Shown here piece by piece: positions 9,051 through 17,141 of a stretch of DNA of 64,000 nucleotides (its first letter is position 1; each line of letters opens with the position of its first letter). The translations under genes were made by a program, and so were the position numbers. The notes under the pieces were generated by a model. The model saw only the letters and a program-made list of their open reading frames with translations, was not told where the DNA came from and did not search any database. The stretch spans positions 2,745,001-2,809,000 of the forward strand of contig NZ_JPOJ01000001.1 of assembly GCF_000733855.1 (NCBI RefSeq), written 5' to 3'. Source of the stretch: Methylomicrobium agile (GTDB lineage: Bacteria > Pseudomonadota > Gammaproteobacteria > Methylococcales > Methylomonadaceae).

Positions 9051-9965
9051 ATGGATAAATTGAATAACATGCAGGTATTCTGCCGGATCGTCGAACTCGG
9101 CACTTTTGCGGCGGTCGCGCGCGAAATGAACTTGTCCGCGATGATGATCAGCAAATACGTCGCGCAGCTCGAAGAATCGCTCGGGGTCGCCCTGCTGAAC
9201 CGGACGACGCGGCAGATCAGCCTGACCGAGGCCGGAGAAATTTACTATCACCGCAGCAAGCAGTTGTTGGACGATTTTCGGGAACTGGACGAATCGACCT
9301 CGCAGCTCGGCCGGAAAGTGCGCGGCGTATTGAAAATCAGCGTCCCGATCGACTTCGGCGGACTGTTCATGGTGCCGGCGATCGAGGCTTACCAGCGCGA
9401 ATATCCGGACGTGAAAATTTTGATGACCCTGCACAACAGCCGGGTGAATCTGAGCGAAGGCAGCTTCGACCTGTCGATTCTGGTGACCGATACGCTGGAT
9501 CTCGGCGTGGTGGCCCGCAAGATCGCCGAGACGCGGCTGTGCGTTTATGCTTCGCCCGAGTATATCGCGACCCACGGCAAACCGGAACGGATAGAAGAAC
9601 TCAGCGAACACCGCTGCCTGCATTACATGGATACGCCGCACCGGGATTACTGGATTTTCCGGACCGGCGAGCAGGAGACCAAGATTAAAACCCAGTGGCA
9701 TTTCGCCTCGAACAACGGCCGAGCCTTGTGCCAGGCGGCGGCGCTGGGGATGGGCATTACCCAGGCGCCGGAGTTTTCGGTCGCGAATTATCTGGCGCAG
9801 GACAAACTGGTCGAGGTATTGCAGGAGTTCCGGATTCCATCTCTGGCGATTTATGCGATTTATTTACACCGGCGGTTTTTGCCTGCCAAGCTGACGACGT
9901 TCGTCGATTTTCTGGTCGGGTATTTTTCCGAAAACAGTTTGTCCGGTCAGGTAAGGCGGGTTTGA
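9051..9965 (+). CDS. LysR-family transcriptional regulator
   Basis: The ATG at 9051 follows AAGG closely; a GTG three bases earlier is possible. About 304 residues with an N-terminal winged helix-turn-helix (MDKLNNMQVFCRIVELGTFA ... LNRTTRQISLTEAG) and a substrate-binding domain from about residue 90. It resembles the CrgA/PecT-like branch that reads MxxFxxVVExGSF. It diverges from the carbonic anhydrase gene, so it may control it, and its stop is one base before the TetR gene. The effector is unknown. Confidence 0.88.
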   Translation: MDKLNNMQVFCRIVELGTFAAVAREMNLSAMMISKYVAQLEESLGVALLNRTTRQISLTEAGEIYYHRSKQLLDDFRELDESTSQLGRKVRGVLKISVPIDFGGLFMVPAIEAYQREYPDVKILMTLHNSRVNLSEGSFDLSILVTDTLDLGVVARKIAETRLCVYASPEYIATHGKPERIEELSEHRCLHYMDTPHRDYWIFRTGEQETKIKTQWHFASNNGRALCQAAALGMGITQAPEFSVANYLAQDKLVEVLQEFRIPSLAIYAIYLHRRFLPAKLTTFVDFLVGYFSENSLSGQVRRV

Positions 9966-9966
9966 A

Positions 9967-10572
9967 ATGGCAAGACGAAGCCAACACACGCTCCCGGAGA
10001 TCAAGGCGATGGTGCTCCAGGCGGCCGAAACCCTGGTCGCGGAAGAAGGCAGCAAGGCGCTGACGATGCGCAATGTCGCTTTCGAGATCGGCTACACGGT
10101 CGGCAGCATCTACATGGTGTTCGAGAACATGAACGACCTGGTGCTGCATTTGAACGCGCGCACGCTTGATGCGTTGATCGGACGGTTCGATAGCCTGCCG
10201 CCCCACGGTCCGGCGGAAGCGATCGAAGCAATTGCGGGGATTTATCTGAATTTCGCCAGCCGGCATTTCAACTGCTGGAACCTGATTTTCGAACATCGCC
10301 AGCCGGCAGGGGAGGCGTTTCCGGATTGGTATGGCGAAAAGATCGACCGTGCGTTTTCCCGCTTCGAAGCGGAATTCAAGCGGCTCGCGGAGGATCGTTC
10401 GGATGCGGAGGTCAAGCAGGCGGCGCGCGCTTTGTGGGGCGGGATCCACGGCATCTGCATGCTGTCGCTGACGGGCAAGTTCGCGGCCGCCGGCGCGGAC
10501 GACATGGAAGCCGGCGTGAAGCTGCTGGTTCGGCATTTTCTCGGCAGTTGGCGGAATCGGGCGGTGCCGTAA
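9967..10572 (+). CDS. TetR-family transcriptional regulator
   Basis: 201 residues. The N-terminal helix-turn-helix spans roughly residues 10-57 (ALTMRNVAFEIGYTVGSIYM), and a C-terminal WHG-like effector domain contains ALWGGIHGICMLSLTGKF. It starts one base after the LysR stop, so the two regulators form an operon. No transport or enzyme gene adjoins it to suggest a target. Confidence 0.88.
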   Translation: MARRSQHTLPEIKAMVLQAAETLVAEEGSKALTMRNVAFEIGYTVGSIYMVFENMNDLVLHLNARTLDALIGRFDSLPPHGPAEAIEAIAGIYLNFASRHFNCWNLIFEHRQPAGEAFPDWYGEKIDRAFSRFEAEFKRLAEDRSDAEVKQAARALWGGIHGICMLSLTGKFAAAGADDMEAGVKLLVRHFLGSWRNRAVP

Positions 10573-10659
10573 GAATTGCGCCGGAGATAATCCTTAAATG
10601 AAATATTCAAGCCCCGTCAGGTTTTGAAAATCGGGCAGGCGGGTATGTTTCTAAGAGCT

Positions 10660-10736
10660 GTAGGGCGTTTTCGCGATAGCAAAACGCCAATCCCCTTCAA
10701 AGCGAGGCGGATTGCCTGACGGCGAATCCGCCCTAC
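10660..10736. repeat. Composite inverted repeat, GTAGGGCGTTTTCGCGA family (copy B1)
   Basis: Two hairpins in tandem, gtagggcgttttcgcgatag/aaaacgcc and ggcggattgcc/ggcgaatccgccctac, so the unit begins GTAGG and ends CCTAC. It lies between the tetR-like gene and hypB, which converge on it. An inverted copy is at 51613-51689 and a half copy near 7481. Confidence 0.75.
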
Positions 10737-11512
10737 AAGCGCTTGGCCTTCATGCCGGCCATTCCGCTCGACAGCCAATCGAGCCAGACCGAAAAGTTTT
10801 CGCCTTTCGCGGCCGAAAGGCGGATGACCCCGATATCGGGATTGACCTGCCGTGCAAATCCGATGCAGCGCTCGACGTCGAAATCGACGTAAGGCAGCAG
10901 ATCGGTCTTGTTGATCAGCATCAGGTCGGCGGCGTGGAACATATCCGGGTATTTGAGCGGCTTGTCGTCGCCTTCGGTGACCGACAGCACGACGACCTTG
11001 TGCGCCTCGCCGAGATCGAAAGAGGAGGGACAGACCAGGTTGCCGACGTTCTCGATCGCCAGCAGGCTGTGACTCCTGAGACCCAGCTTCTCGACCGCAT
11101 GGCCGATCCCCTGCGCGTCCAGATGGCAGGCGCGGCCGGTATTGATCTGCACGGCCGGCACGCCGGCGGCGCGAATCCGTTCGGCGTCGTGTTCGGTCTG
11201 CTGGTCGCCTTCGATGACTGCAATCGGAATCCGGTCCTTCAGCGCCTTGATCGTCTCGACCAACAGCGTCGTCTTGCCGGAACCGGGGCTTGAGACCAGA
11301 TTCAGCACGAAAATATGGCGCCGTTCGAAGTAAGTCCGGTTTTGCTCTGCGTAGGCGTTATTCTTGCCGAGCAGGTCCTGCTCGATCTTTAACAGCCGCG
11401 CCGCCGAATGCTCGTGGTCATGCCCGGCATCAAGTTTCCGGTTCAGGACGAAGCGATGTTTCTGAGGCTCAGGATGTGGATGGGGATAGCCGCAGCCGCA
11501 AATTCCGCACAT
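10733..11512 (-). CDS. hypB: Hydrogenase nickel-incorporation GTPase HypB
   Basis: 259 residues. The N-terminus has the CGICGC nickel-binding motif (C2, C5, C7) followed by a modest histidine-rich stretch (HPHPEPQKH, HDHEH). The P-loop SSPGSGKTT is at residues 74-82, and NKTDLLPYV is the guanine-specificity motif. HypB delivers nickel to the hydrogenase large subunit, normally with HypA. It is the last gene of the minus-strand hox run, and the usual partner hypA is not found in the window. The few histidines suggest limited nickel storage. Confidence 0.95.
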   Translation of the reverse strand: MCGICGCGYPHPHPEPQKHRFVLNRKLDAGHDHEHSAARLLKIEQDLLGKNNAYAEQNRTYFERRHIFVLNLVSSPGSGKTTLLVETIKALKDRIPIAVIEGDQQTEHDAERIRAAGVPAVQINTGRACHLDAQGIGHAVEKLGLRSHSLLAIENVGNLVCPSSFDLGEAHKVVVLSVTEGDDKPLKYPDMFHAADLMLINKTDLLPYVDFDVERCIGFARQVNPDIGVIRLSAAKGENFSVWLDWLSSGMAGMKAKRL

Positions 11513-11530
11513 GATGTTTTCCGAGGTTGA

Positions 11531-12040
11531 TTATGTTCGAATCTTATCAAATAACGGTCGGCTCTGAAATTTTTTGCTGCGCCAGGCGGCAGGCCGCGGA
11601 TTTTGCAGCAGCGCTTCGATGAACGATTCGGCTTGCCGCAAGTGTCGTTCGGCGCTTGCGCTCAAACTTTCGCCCAGTTCGAACGCTTCGCCTTTGACCG
11701 CCAGCAAAAAACAAGGCGGCGGTCGTTGTTTGTTGATCGACGCATAAACCGCCATCACCGAGGCCGGATGCAGCGCATGGGTCGTGTAACCGATCTCCAG
11801 CGCCGGTTCCAGTTCGTTCAATTCGAAAGGCGCTTCGCACGCGACCGATGCGTCGGCGAACAGTACGAGCTCCCTGTGTTCCAGATCCAGCGCATGTTCA
11901 ATTTGCAGTTGAAAATCGATTAGGACGTCGATGCCGTCCGTGTCGCAGTGGTCTTGCACATATTCGACCAGTAGCGGACCGAGCGCATCGTCGCCGCGGC
12001 TGGGATTGCCGTAACCGAAGACCAGGACGGGTTTAGGCAT
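11531..12040 (-). CDS. hoxW: Hydrogenase maturation endopeptidase (HoxW-type)
   Basis: I chose the start MPKPVLVFGYGNPSRGDDAL; its ATG overlaps the hoxH stop by a few bases, and an upstream extension would sit inside hoxH. 169 residues. The N-terminal GYGNPSRGDDALGP has the glutamate/aspartate position that senses nickel, and FADASVACEAPFELNELEPA with the later histidine fit the HycI/HoxW fold. It should trim the C-terminal tail of HoxH after nickel insertion, which fits its position directly after hoxH. Confidence 0.9.
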   Translation of the reverse strand: MPKPVLVFGYGNPSRGDDALGPLLVEYVQDHCDTDGIDVLIDFQLQIEHALDLEHRELVLFADASVACEAPFELNELEPALEIGYTTHALHPASVMAVYASINKQRPPPCFLLAVKGEAFELGESLSASAERHLRQAESFIEALLQNPRPAAWRSKKFQSRPLFDKIRT

Positions 12041-13535
12041 CGTCCGCGCGTTCGAGCGAACCGTCGCCATGTTTGACCATACGATCGGCAATGTGGCCTT
12101 CGGCATCGATCAATTCGACCTGCAGCGGCATTTTGCCGACCGCGTGCGTCGCGCAGGACAGGCAGGGGTCGTAGGCGCGGATCGCGACTTCCAGGTTGTT
12201 CAGCAAGGGCTCGGTCAGTTCGCGGCCGGACAGATAGGTCGCCGCGACCTGCCGGACCGATTCGTTCATCGCGGTGTTGTTGCTGGTGGTCGAGACGATC
12301 AGATTGGCCTTGGTCACGATGTCGTTTTCGTCGATCCGGTAATGGTGGAACAGCGTGCCGCGCGGCGCTTCGATCACGCCGATGCCCTCGAAGCGCTTTT
12401 CACCGCGCGCGACCAGATCGCGGCCCAGGATCTCGGGGTCGTGCAGCAGATGCTTGATGCTCTCGGCGCAGTGCAGCACCTCGATCATCCGCGCCCAATG
12501 GAACGCGAGCGTGCTGTGCACCATCGATCCGCCGCCGTGCGCCTTGAATTCGACGCGCGCGGCTTCCGCAAGCGGCGTGTCGATATAGTCGCAATTATTG
12601 ACCCGCGCCAAAGGCCCCACCCGGTACCAGCCGTCCTGTTTGCCCAGCGCCAGCAGATAAGGGAACTTCATGTAGCTCCAGGAACGGACTTCTTCATGAA
12701 TCACTTCGTTGTAGCGGCAATAATCCACATGATCGAGCACGGTTTCGCCTTCGCCCTTCCTGACCCGGAGGCCGCCGTGGTAAAGCTCCAGCGCGCCGTC
12801 CGGCCGGACCAGGCCCAGATAATTGCTGCGTATCGTCGCGAATTCATCGTAATAGGGAAGATGCGAGCAGTGCACTTTCTTGATTACGCCGACCGCTTCT
12901 TCGGACCAGGCGATGATTTGGTCGATGTCTTCCAACAGATAATCGCGTTCTTCCAAAGTCAGCGCCTTGTTCATCCCGCCCGCGATCGCGCCGGTGCCGT
13001 GGATGCGCTTGCCGCAGATGACCCGGATCACTTCCTGCCCATACTTGCGCAGCTTGACCCCTTTCAGGCCGATGTCGGGATAATCGCTCAACACGCCGAT
13101 CACGTTGCGCTTGCCGATCTGGCTTTCGAAACCGAACAGCAGGTCGGGACTGGCCAGATGGAAAAAATGCAGCGCGTGCGACTGCAGCACCTGCCCAAAA
13201 TGCAGGAGCCGCCGGAGCTTGTCCGCGCTCGGCGGCAGTTTGTCCGGATCGATCCCGACCAACTGGTCGATCGCCTTACCGGCAGCCAACTGATGACTGA
13301 CCGGGCAGATCCCGCACAGGCGCTGCACGATCACCGGCAGTTCCCAGTAAGGCCGGCCCTGAATGAAGCGTTCGAAGCCGCGGAACTCGACGATATGCAG
13401 CCGGGCCTGCTTGACCCGGTCGTGCTCGTCCAGGAGCAGCGTGACCTTGCCGTGGCCTTCGACGCGCGAGACTGGATCGATCGCGACGCGTCTCAGGTTT
13501 TCGGGATTGTCGGCGGTTTCCAGATGTTCGTACAT
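12033..13535 (-). CDS. hoxH: NAD-reducing [NiFe] hydrogenase large subunit HoxH
   Basis: The start at MYEHLETADNPENLRRVAID gives 500 residues; an upstream ATG would begin in the repeat. The N-terminal ligand motif is RLCGICPVSH with C74 and C77, and the C-terminal one DPCLSCATH with C458, C461 and H464. About 36 residues follow H464, the extension HoxW removes. Sequence style (RGFERFIQG, VEGHG) fits group 3d bidirectional/NAD-linked enzymes. It carries the NiFe(CN)2CO site. In related operons hoxH follows hoxY at once; here about 500 bp of repeats intervene. Confidence 0.96.
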   Translation of the reverse strand: MYEHLETADNPENLRRVAIDPVSRVEGHGKVTLLLDEHDRVKQARLHIVEFRGFERFIQGRPYWELPVIVQRLCGICPVSHQLAAGKAIDQLVGIDPDKLPPSADKLRRLLHFGQVLQSHALHFFHLASPDLLFGFESQIGKRNVIGVLSDYPDIGLKGVKLRKYGQEVIRVICGKRIHGTGAIAGGMNKALTLEERDYLLEDIDQIIAWSEEAVGVIKKVHCSHLPYYDEFATIRSNYLGLVRPDGALELYHGGLRVRKGEGETVLDHVDYCRYNEVIHEEVRSWSYMKFPYLLALGKQDGWYRVGPLARVNNCDYIDTPLAEAARVEFKAHGGGSMVHSTLAFHWARMIEVLHCAESIKHLLHDPEILGRDLVARGEKRFEGIGVIEAPRGTLFHHYRIDENDIVTKANLIVSTTSNNTAMNESVRQVAATYLSGRELTEPLLNNLEVAIRAYDPCLSCATHAVGKMPLQVELIDAEGHIADRMVKHGDGSLERADDA

Positions 13536-13547
13536 ACTCTGCCTTTT

Positions 13548-13629
13548 GTAGGTTGGGTTAGGCGGTAGCCGCAACCCAACAAAATCGAAGACGGCAATGT
13601 TGGGTTACGCTATCGCTAACCCAACCTAC
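13548..13629. repeat. Inverted repeat, GTAGGTTGGGTTA family (copy A3)
   Basis: gtaggttgggttaggcggta opens the element and taacccaacctac closes it, with a nested gttgggtta pair. It lies just upstream of hoxH, inside what should be the hoxY-hoxH junction. Confidence 0.85.
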
Positions 13630-13657
13630 GCACTCAATTCAAAATTTTATTTAGTTC

Positions 13658-13739
13658 GTAGGTTGGGTTAGGCGATAGCCGTAACCCAACAAAATCGAAG
13701 ACGGCAATGTTGGGTTACGCTATCGCTAACCCAACCTAC
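13658..13739. repeat. Inverted repeat, GTAGGTTGGGTTA family (copy A4)
   Basis: Nearly identical to copy A3 (ggcgata in place of ggcggta) and part of the 300-bp-offset duplication. It ends three bases before the duplicated hoxY stop codon. Confidence 0.85.
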
Positions 13740-13742
13740 GCA

Positions 13743-13925
13743 TCAATCATAATGGATCAACTCATACGGCAACACCGGCTCCCGTCCCGCCAGCAAATCG
13801 GTCAGAAATTTCCAGTCAAAACTTGATTCTGGGGTATTCAAACTGCTGAGCAAACGGTCTACCACCAATGCCCGCTCTTCTACGGGCAAGGAAACAGCCT
13901 CTGCTATTAATTCTTTGGTTTTCAT
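13743..13925 (-). pseudogene. Chimeric ORF: antitoxin N-terminus fused to a duplicated HoxY tail
   Basis: The first ~38 residues ([20 protein letters not shown] then [10 protein letters not shown]) match the N-terminus of the putative addiction-module component family (TIGR02574-like antitoxins). They then run in frame into [20 protein letters not shown], which is the C-terminus of HoxY repeated from 14043 onward. The antitoxin would normally be about 70 residues with its own C-terminal half, and no toxin gene follows. Expression is unknown; most likely a by-product of recombination between the flanking direct repeats. Confidence 0.65.
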
Positions 13926-13957
13926 GATTTTTCTCAATTCAAAATTTTATTTAGTTC

Positions 13958-14039
13958 GTAGGTTGGGTTAGGCGGTAGCCGTAACCCAACAAAATCGAAG
14001 ACGGCAATGTTGGGTTACGCTATCGCTAACCCAACCTAC
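13958..14039. repeat. Inverted repeat, GTAGGTTGGGTTA family (copy A5)
   Basis: Same element as A3 and A4. It lies immediately after the true hoxY stop codon and belongs to the second arm of the duplication. Confidence 0.85.
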
Positions 14040-14042
14040 GCA

Positions 14043-14585
14043 TCAATCATAATGGATCAATTCATACGGCAACACCGGCTCCCGTCCCGCCAGCAAATCG
14101 GTCAGGAATTTCCAAAACACGTCAGCGGACGGCGGGCAGCCGGGCAGGGAATAATCGATCTTGACGATTTCATGAATCGGACGCACCTTGTTCAGCAGCA
14201 GCGGCAGTTCCGGATCGCTCGGTATCTGCGGGTTTTCGACCCCGATCCCGTCCAGGTAGGATTCACCGAGGCATTCTTCGAGCGGGATGTAATTCCGGTA
14301 GGCCGGCAGGCCGCCGTTGATCGCGCAGGCGCCGACCGCGACCAGGATTTTGCAGTGCCGGCGGAACTCGCGCAAGGTATGCACGTTTTCCGAGTTGCAG
14401 ATGCCGCCTTCGATCAGGCCGATGTCGCAGTTGCCGCAGTGTTCGATGTCGGTCAAAGGCGAGCGGTCGAATTCGGCGACCTCGGCCAGTTCCATAATCC
14501 GCTCGTCGATGTCCAGAAACGACATGTGGCAGCCGAAGCAGCCGGCCAGCGAGACGGTCGCAATCTTCAGTTTTTTATCCGTCAT
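14043..14585 (-). CDS. hoxY: NAD-reducing hydrogenase small subunit HoxY
   Basis: 180 residues from MTDKKLKIATVSLAGCFGCH, whose ATG overlaps the hoxU end. Cluster ligands appear in GCFGCH, HCGNCDIG, GACAINGG and LPGCPP, the pattern for one proximal Fe-S cluster in this short small subunit without Tat signal. It transfers electrons from HoxH to HoxU/HoxF. A copy of its last ~24 codons lies at 13743-13816, next to a foreign antitoxin piece. Confidence 0.95.
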   Translation of the reverse strand: MTDKKLKIATVSLAGCFGCHMSFLDIDERIMELAEVAEFDRSPLTDIEHCGNCDIGLIEGGICNSENVHTLREFRRHCKILVAVGACAINGGLPAYRNYIPLEECLGESYLDGIGVENPQIPSDPELPLLLNKVRPIHEIVKIDYSLPGCPPSADVFWKFLTDLLAGREPVLPYELIHYD

Positions 14586-15294
14586 GCGTTTCCCGCTCCC
14601 GTTCAAGGCTGACTTCGGCGATCGTCTGATGATCGTAGTCGCGCGCGCCGATCGGCGTCGTGTAGCCGGTGCGTTTGATCAGGATCGCGCCGGTCGGGCA
14701 GATGTGCGCGGCCCGATCCGACGCTTCGAGATCGGTATCTTTCAACAGCCCGCTGGCGGAGTTGGCGATCAAGTGCTTGTTGATTCCCCGGCCGCTGATC
14801 GCGAATACGTCCTTGCCGTCCTTTTCGCGCGAGGCGCGCACGCACAGCGTGCAGAAAATGCAGCGGTTCAGGTCGAGCAGCACATCCGGATGCGAGGCGT
14901 CCAGTTTGCGCGGCGAGAAGAAATGCACGAAATGGTTGTCGTGCATACCGAGATAATAGCCGACCGCCTGCAACTTGCAGTCGCCGCTTTTTTCGCAGCC
15001 GGGACAGAGGTGGTTGCCCTCGACGAACAGCATTTGCGTGATACGCCTACGATCCTCGTTCAATTCGTCGGTATGGCTCAGCACCTCTTGTCCTTCGGCC
15101 GCCGGAAACGTGCAGGCGGAGCAGACCCGCCCGTTCACGATCACCGAACACAATTTGCAGCTGCCGTGCGGCGTATAGTCCGGGTGGTGGCACAGATGCG
15201 GAATATAGACGCCGGCATCAAGCGCGGCGTCAATGATCGTTTGGCCGGTGCTGAAAGGGATCGGTTGGCCGTCGAGCGTAAAAGTCTTGCTCAT
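14575..15294 (-). CDS. hoxU: NAD-reducing hydrogenase diaphorase subunit HoxU
   Basis: 239 residues; I chose the ATG at 15294, one base beyond the hoxF stop, rather than an upstream one inside hoxF. It starts with a [2Fe-2S] ferredoxin domain (PHLCHHPDY, GSCKLCSVIVNGRVCSAC), then the NuoG-like CPGCEKSGDC segment and a ferredoxin part with CIFCTLCVRAS and CPTGAI. It links HoxF to HoxY. Tight overlaps on both sides show a translationally coupled operon. Confidence 0.95.
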   Translation of the reverse strand: MSKTFTLDGQPIPFSTGQTIIDAALDAGVYIPHLCHHPDYTPHGSCKLCSVIVNGRVCSACTFPAAEGQEVLSHTDELNEDRRRITQMLFVEGNHLCPGCEKSGDCKLQAVGYYLGMHDNHFVHFFSPRKLDASHPDVLLDLNRCIFCTLCVRASREKDGKDVFAISGRGINKHLIANSASGLLKDTDLEASDRAAHICPTGAILIKRTGYTTPIGARDYDHQTIAEVSLERERETHDG

Positions 15295-15295
15295 G

Positions 15296-17074
15296 TCATT
15301 CCCCGGTCTGCGATAAATGCGCCGCCGCATCGCTCCGGTTCGCGAGGCGGCGCGCGGTTTCGAGCTCGGCGTCCAGGTCGAAGCCGGGCTCGTAGCTGAT
15401 CTTCTTCAACCGGCTTTCGTAGGCTTCGGGATAGCGCGCCAGGGTCGTCAGCACCGGATTCGCGGCGGTCTGGCCGAGGCCGCAGTGGCTGTAGGTCTTG
15501 ACCAGCCGGCAAATTTCATCGAGCGCCGCGACATCGCCGGCGGAGCCGTAGCCGTCGTAGATCTTGTCGAGCTGTTTCCGGAGCAGCGAGGTGCCGACCC
15601 GGCAGGGCGTGCAGAAGCCGCAGCTTTCGTGGGCAAAGAAATGGGTGAAGTTACGCGCGATGTCGAGAATGTTCCGGCGGTTGTCGAACACGATGAACGA
15701 GCCGCCGGTGGCCAGGTCTTCGAACGCGAGCAGGCGATCGAATTCGCGGTTCGAAATAAAGGTGCCCGACGGTCCGCCGATCTGTGCGCCCAGGACGTCT
15801 TCGGCGCCGCATTCGTCCAGAATGGTCCGGGCCGGCGTCCCGAACGGGTATTCGTAGATGCCGGGACGTGCGCAGTCGCCGCTGATACTGAGGATTTTTG
15901 TGCCTTTCGATTTCTCGGCGCCGTGCGCCGCAAACCAAGCGCCGCCGTGCACCGCAATCGCCGCGGCCGCGAAGAACGATTCGACGTTGTTCACGACGGT
16001 CGGTTTGCCCAGATAGCCGTGCGTGACCGGATACGGCGGCCGGTTGCGCGGAATGCCGCTTTTGCCTTCCAGCGATTCGATCAATGCCGATTCCTCGCCG
16101 CAAATATAGGCGCCGGCGCCGAGCCGGATTTCGATGTCGAAATCGAAGTTCCGGCCGAGAATGCCGCGCCCGAGCAGGCCGGCTTCGCGGCGGTGGGCTA
16201 GGATCGTCTGCAATTTGTCGTATAGGTGCAGATATTCGCCGCGCAAATACAAAAAGCCGTGTTTGGCGCCGACGATCGCGGCGCACAGGGTCATCCCTTC
16301 GAACACCTGATCCGCGAACGCATTCAGCAGCACCCGGTCCTTGAACGTTCCGGGTTCGCCTTCGTCCGCGTTGCAGACCACGTAGCGTTCGCTTTCCGCT
16401 TCTTCGGCGCAGAAGCGCCATTTGGCCGCGGTTTTGAAACCCGCGCCGCCGCGGCCGCGCAGCCCCGAAGCGTCGATTTCGGCGAGCGTTTGGTTTAATC
16501 CTCGCGCATAGGCCGCCTTCAATCCTTCGCCCTGGGCGATCGGCTGGCCGAGCAGCAGGTCGGGTTTGCGGATATTGTCTTCGGCATGGAAAAATTCGGA
16601 AGGCCATTCGGCAAGCGGAACTTGCCGCTCGATCAGCCCGGCGATCCGGTCGATTCGGGCGCGGTCCAGCCGCGTCAGCGCATGGCCGTTGACCAGGCCC
16701 GCCGGGCCTTGGTCGCACATCCCGGTGCAGGACGTATTGTCGAGGCTGACCAGGCCGTCGCTACGCACGCCGCCGACCGGCACGCGCAATTTTTCGGACA
16801 GATAATCGATCAGGGCGTCTTTGCCGAGCATTTTGTCGGTGATCGAATCGCTGATCCGCAGTTCGTAGCGGCCCTTCGGAGTGGAAGAAAAGAAGCTGTA
16901 GAATTCGATCGCGTCGATGAGCCGGGTGCGGGGAATCCGTAACGCTTCGGCCAGCAGTTCGACCGCTTCATTCGAAACATGATGATCGCGGGCCTGAATC
17001 TCGCGCAGCATTTCGAGTAAACGCGTCGGCTGGAAATGATGTTTTGCCGCCAGATCCTGAATGAATGGTCGCAT
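15296..17074 (-). CDS. hoxF: NAD-reducing hydrogenase diaphorase subunit HoxF
   Basis: 592 residues. Residues 1-150 are a NuoE-like thioredoxin fold and 170-580 the NuoF-like part: GRGGAGFKTAAKWRF (NADH/FMN), CNADEGEPGTFKDR (FMN), GAGAYICGEESALIES, and ESCGFCTPCRVG with a later C for one [4Fe-4S] cluster. In the N-terminal domain only C116 and C120 of the usual four cysteines remain; Ralstonia-type HoxF also lacks a full set, so that cluster may be absent. It oxidises or reduces NAD(H). First gene of hoxFUYH; no hoxE and no hoxI is present. Confidence 0.96.
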   Translation of the reverse strand: MRPFIQDLAAKHHFQPTRLLEMLREIQARDHHVSNEAVELLAEALRIPRTRLIDAIEFYSFFSSTPKGRYELRISDSITDKMLGKDALIDYLSEKLRVPVGGVRSDGLVSLDNTSCTGMCDQGPAGLVNGHALTRLDRARIDRIAGLIERQVPLAEWPSEFFHAEDNIRKPDLLLGQPIAQGEGLKAAYARGLNQTLAEIDASGLRGRGGAGFKTAAKWRFCAEEAESERYVVCNADEGEPGTFKDRVLLNAFADQVFEGMTLCAAIVGAKHGFLYLRGEYLHLYDKLQTILAHRREAGLLGRGILGRNFDFDIEIRLGAGAYICGEESALIESLEGKSGIPRNRPPYPVTHGYLGKPTVVNNVESFFAAAAIAVHGGAWFAAHGAEKSKGTKILSISGDCARPGIYEYPFGTPARTILDECGAEDVLGAQIGGPSGTFISNREFDRLLAFEDLATGGSFIVFDNRRNILDIARNFTHFFAHESCGFCTPCRVGTSLLRKQLDKIYDGYGSAGDVAALDEICRLVKTYSHCGLGQTAANPVLTTLARYPEAYESRLKKISYEPGFDLDAELETARRLANRSDAAAHLSQTGE

Positions 17075-17141
17075 GCGTGTTACCGGATTTGAATGTTCGG
17101 GGCGTGTCGGTCGGCATTATAATAAGTCCACTCAGGCTTCA

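Larger units (their letters stand above)
13633..14116. repeat. Direct duplication (offset exactly 300 bp) flanking an antitoxin fragment
   Basis: 13633-13816 and 13933-14116 are near-identical. Each begins ctcaattcaaaattttattt, continues through a full copy of the GTAGGTTGGGTTA element and ends inside the hoxY 3' end (catcaatcataatggatcaa at 13741 and 14041). Between them lies about 116 bp of unrelated DNA encoding the start of an addiction-module protein. The hoxY-derived tail is therefore present twice. Confidence 0.85.

Noticed and set aside
12069-13568. Long plus-strand frame of 499 residues across the hoxH gene
   Set aside because: It is the mirror of hoxH. The minus-strand frame carries the L1 and L2 nickel motifs, and the plus-strand product is low-complexity (many Gln, Arg, Asp) with no family.
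13548-14039. Three similar repeats that might suggest a CRISPR array
   Set aside because: They are long inverted repeats with a 300-bp spacing that includes coding DNA. There are no short direct repeats with unique spacers and no cas gene.
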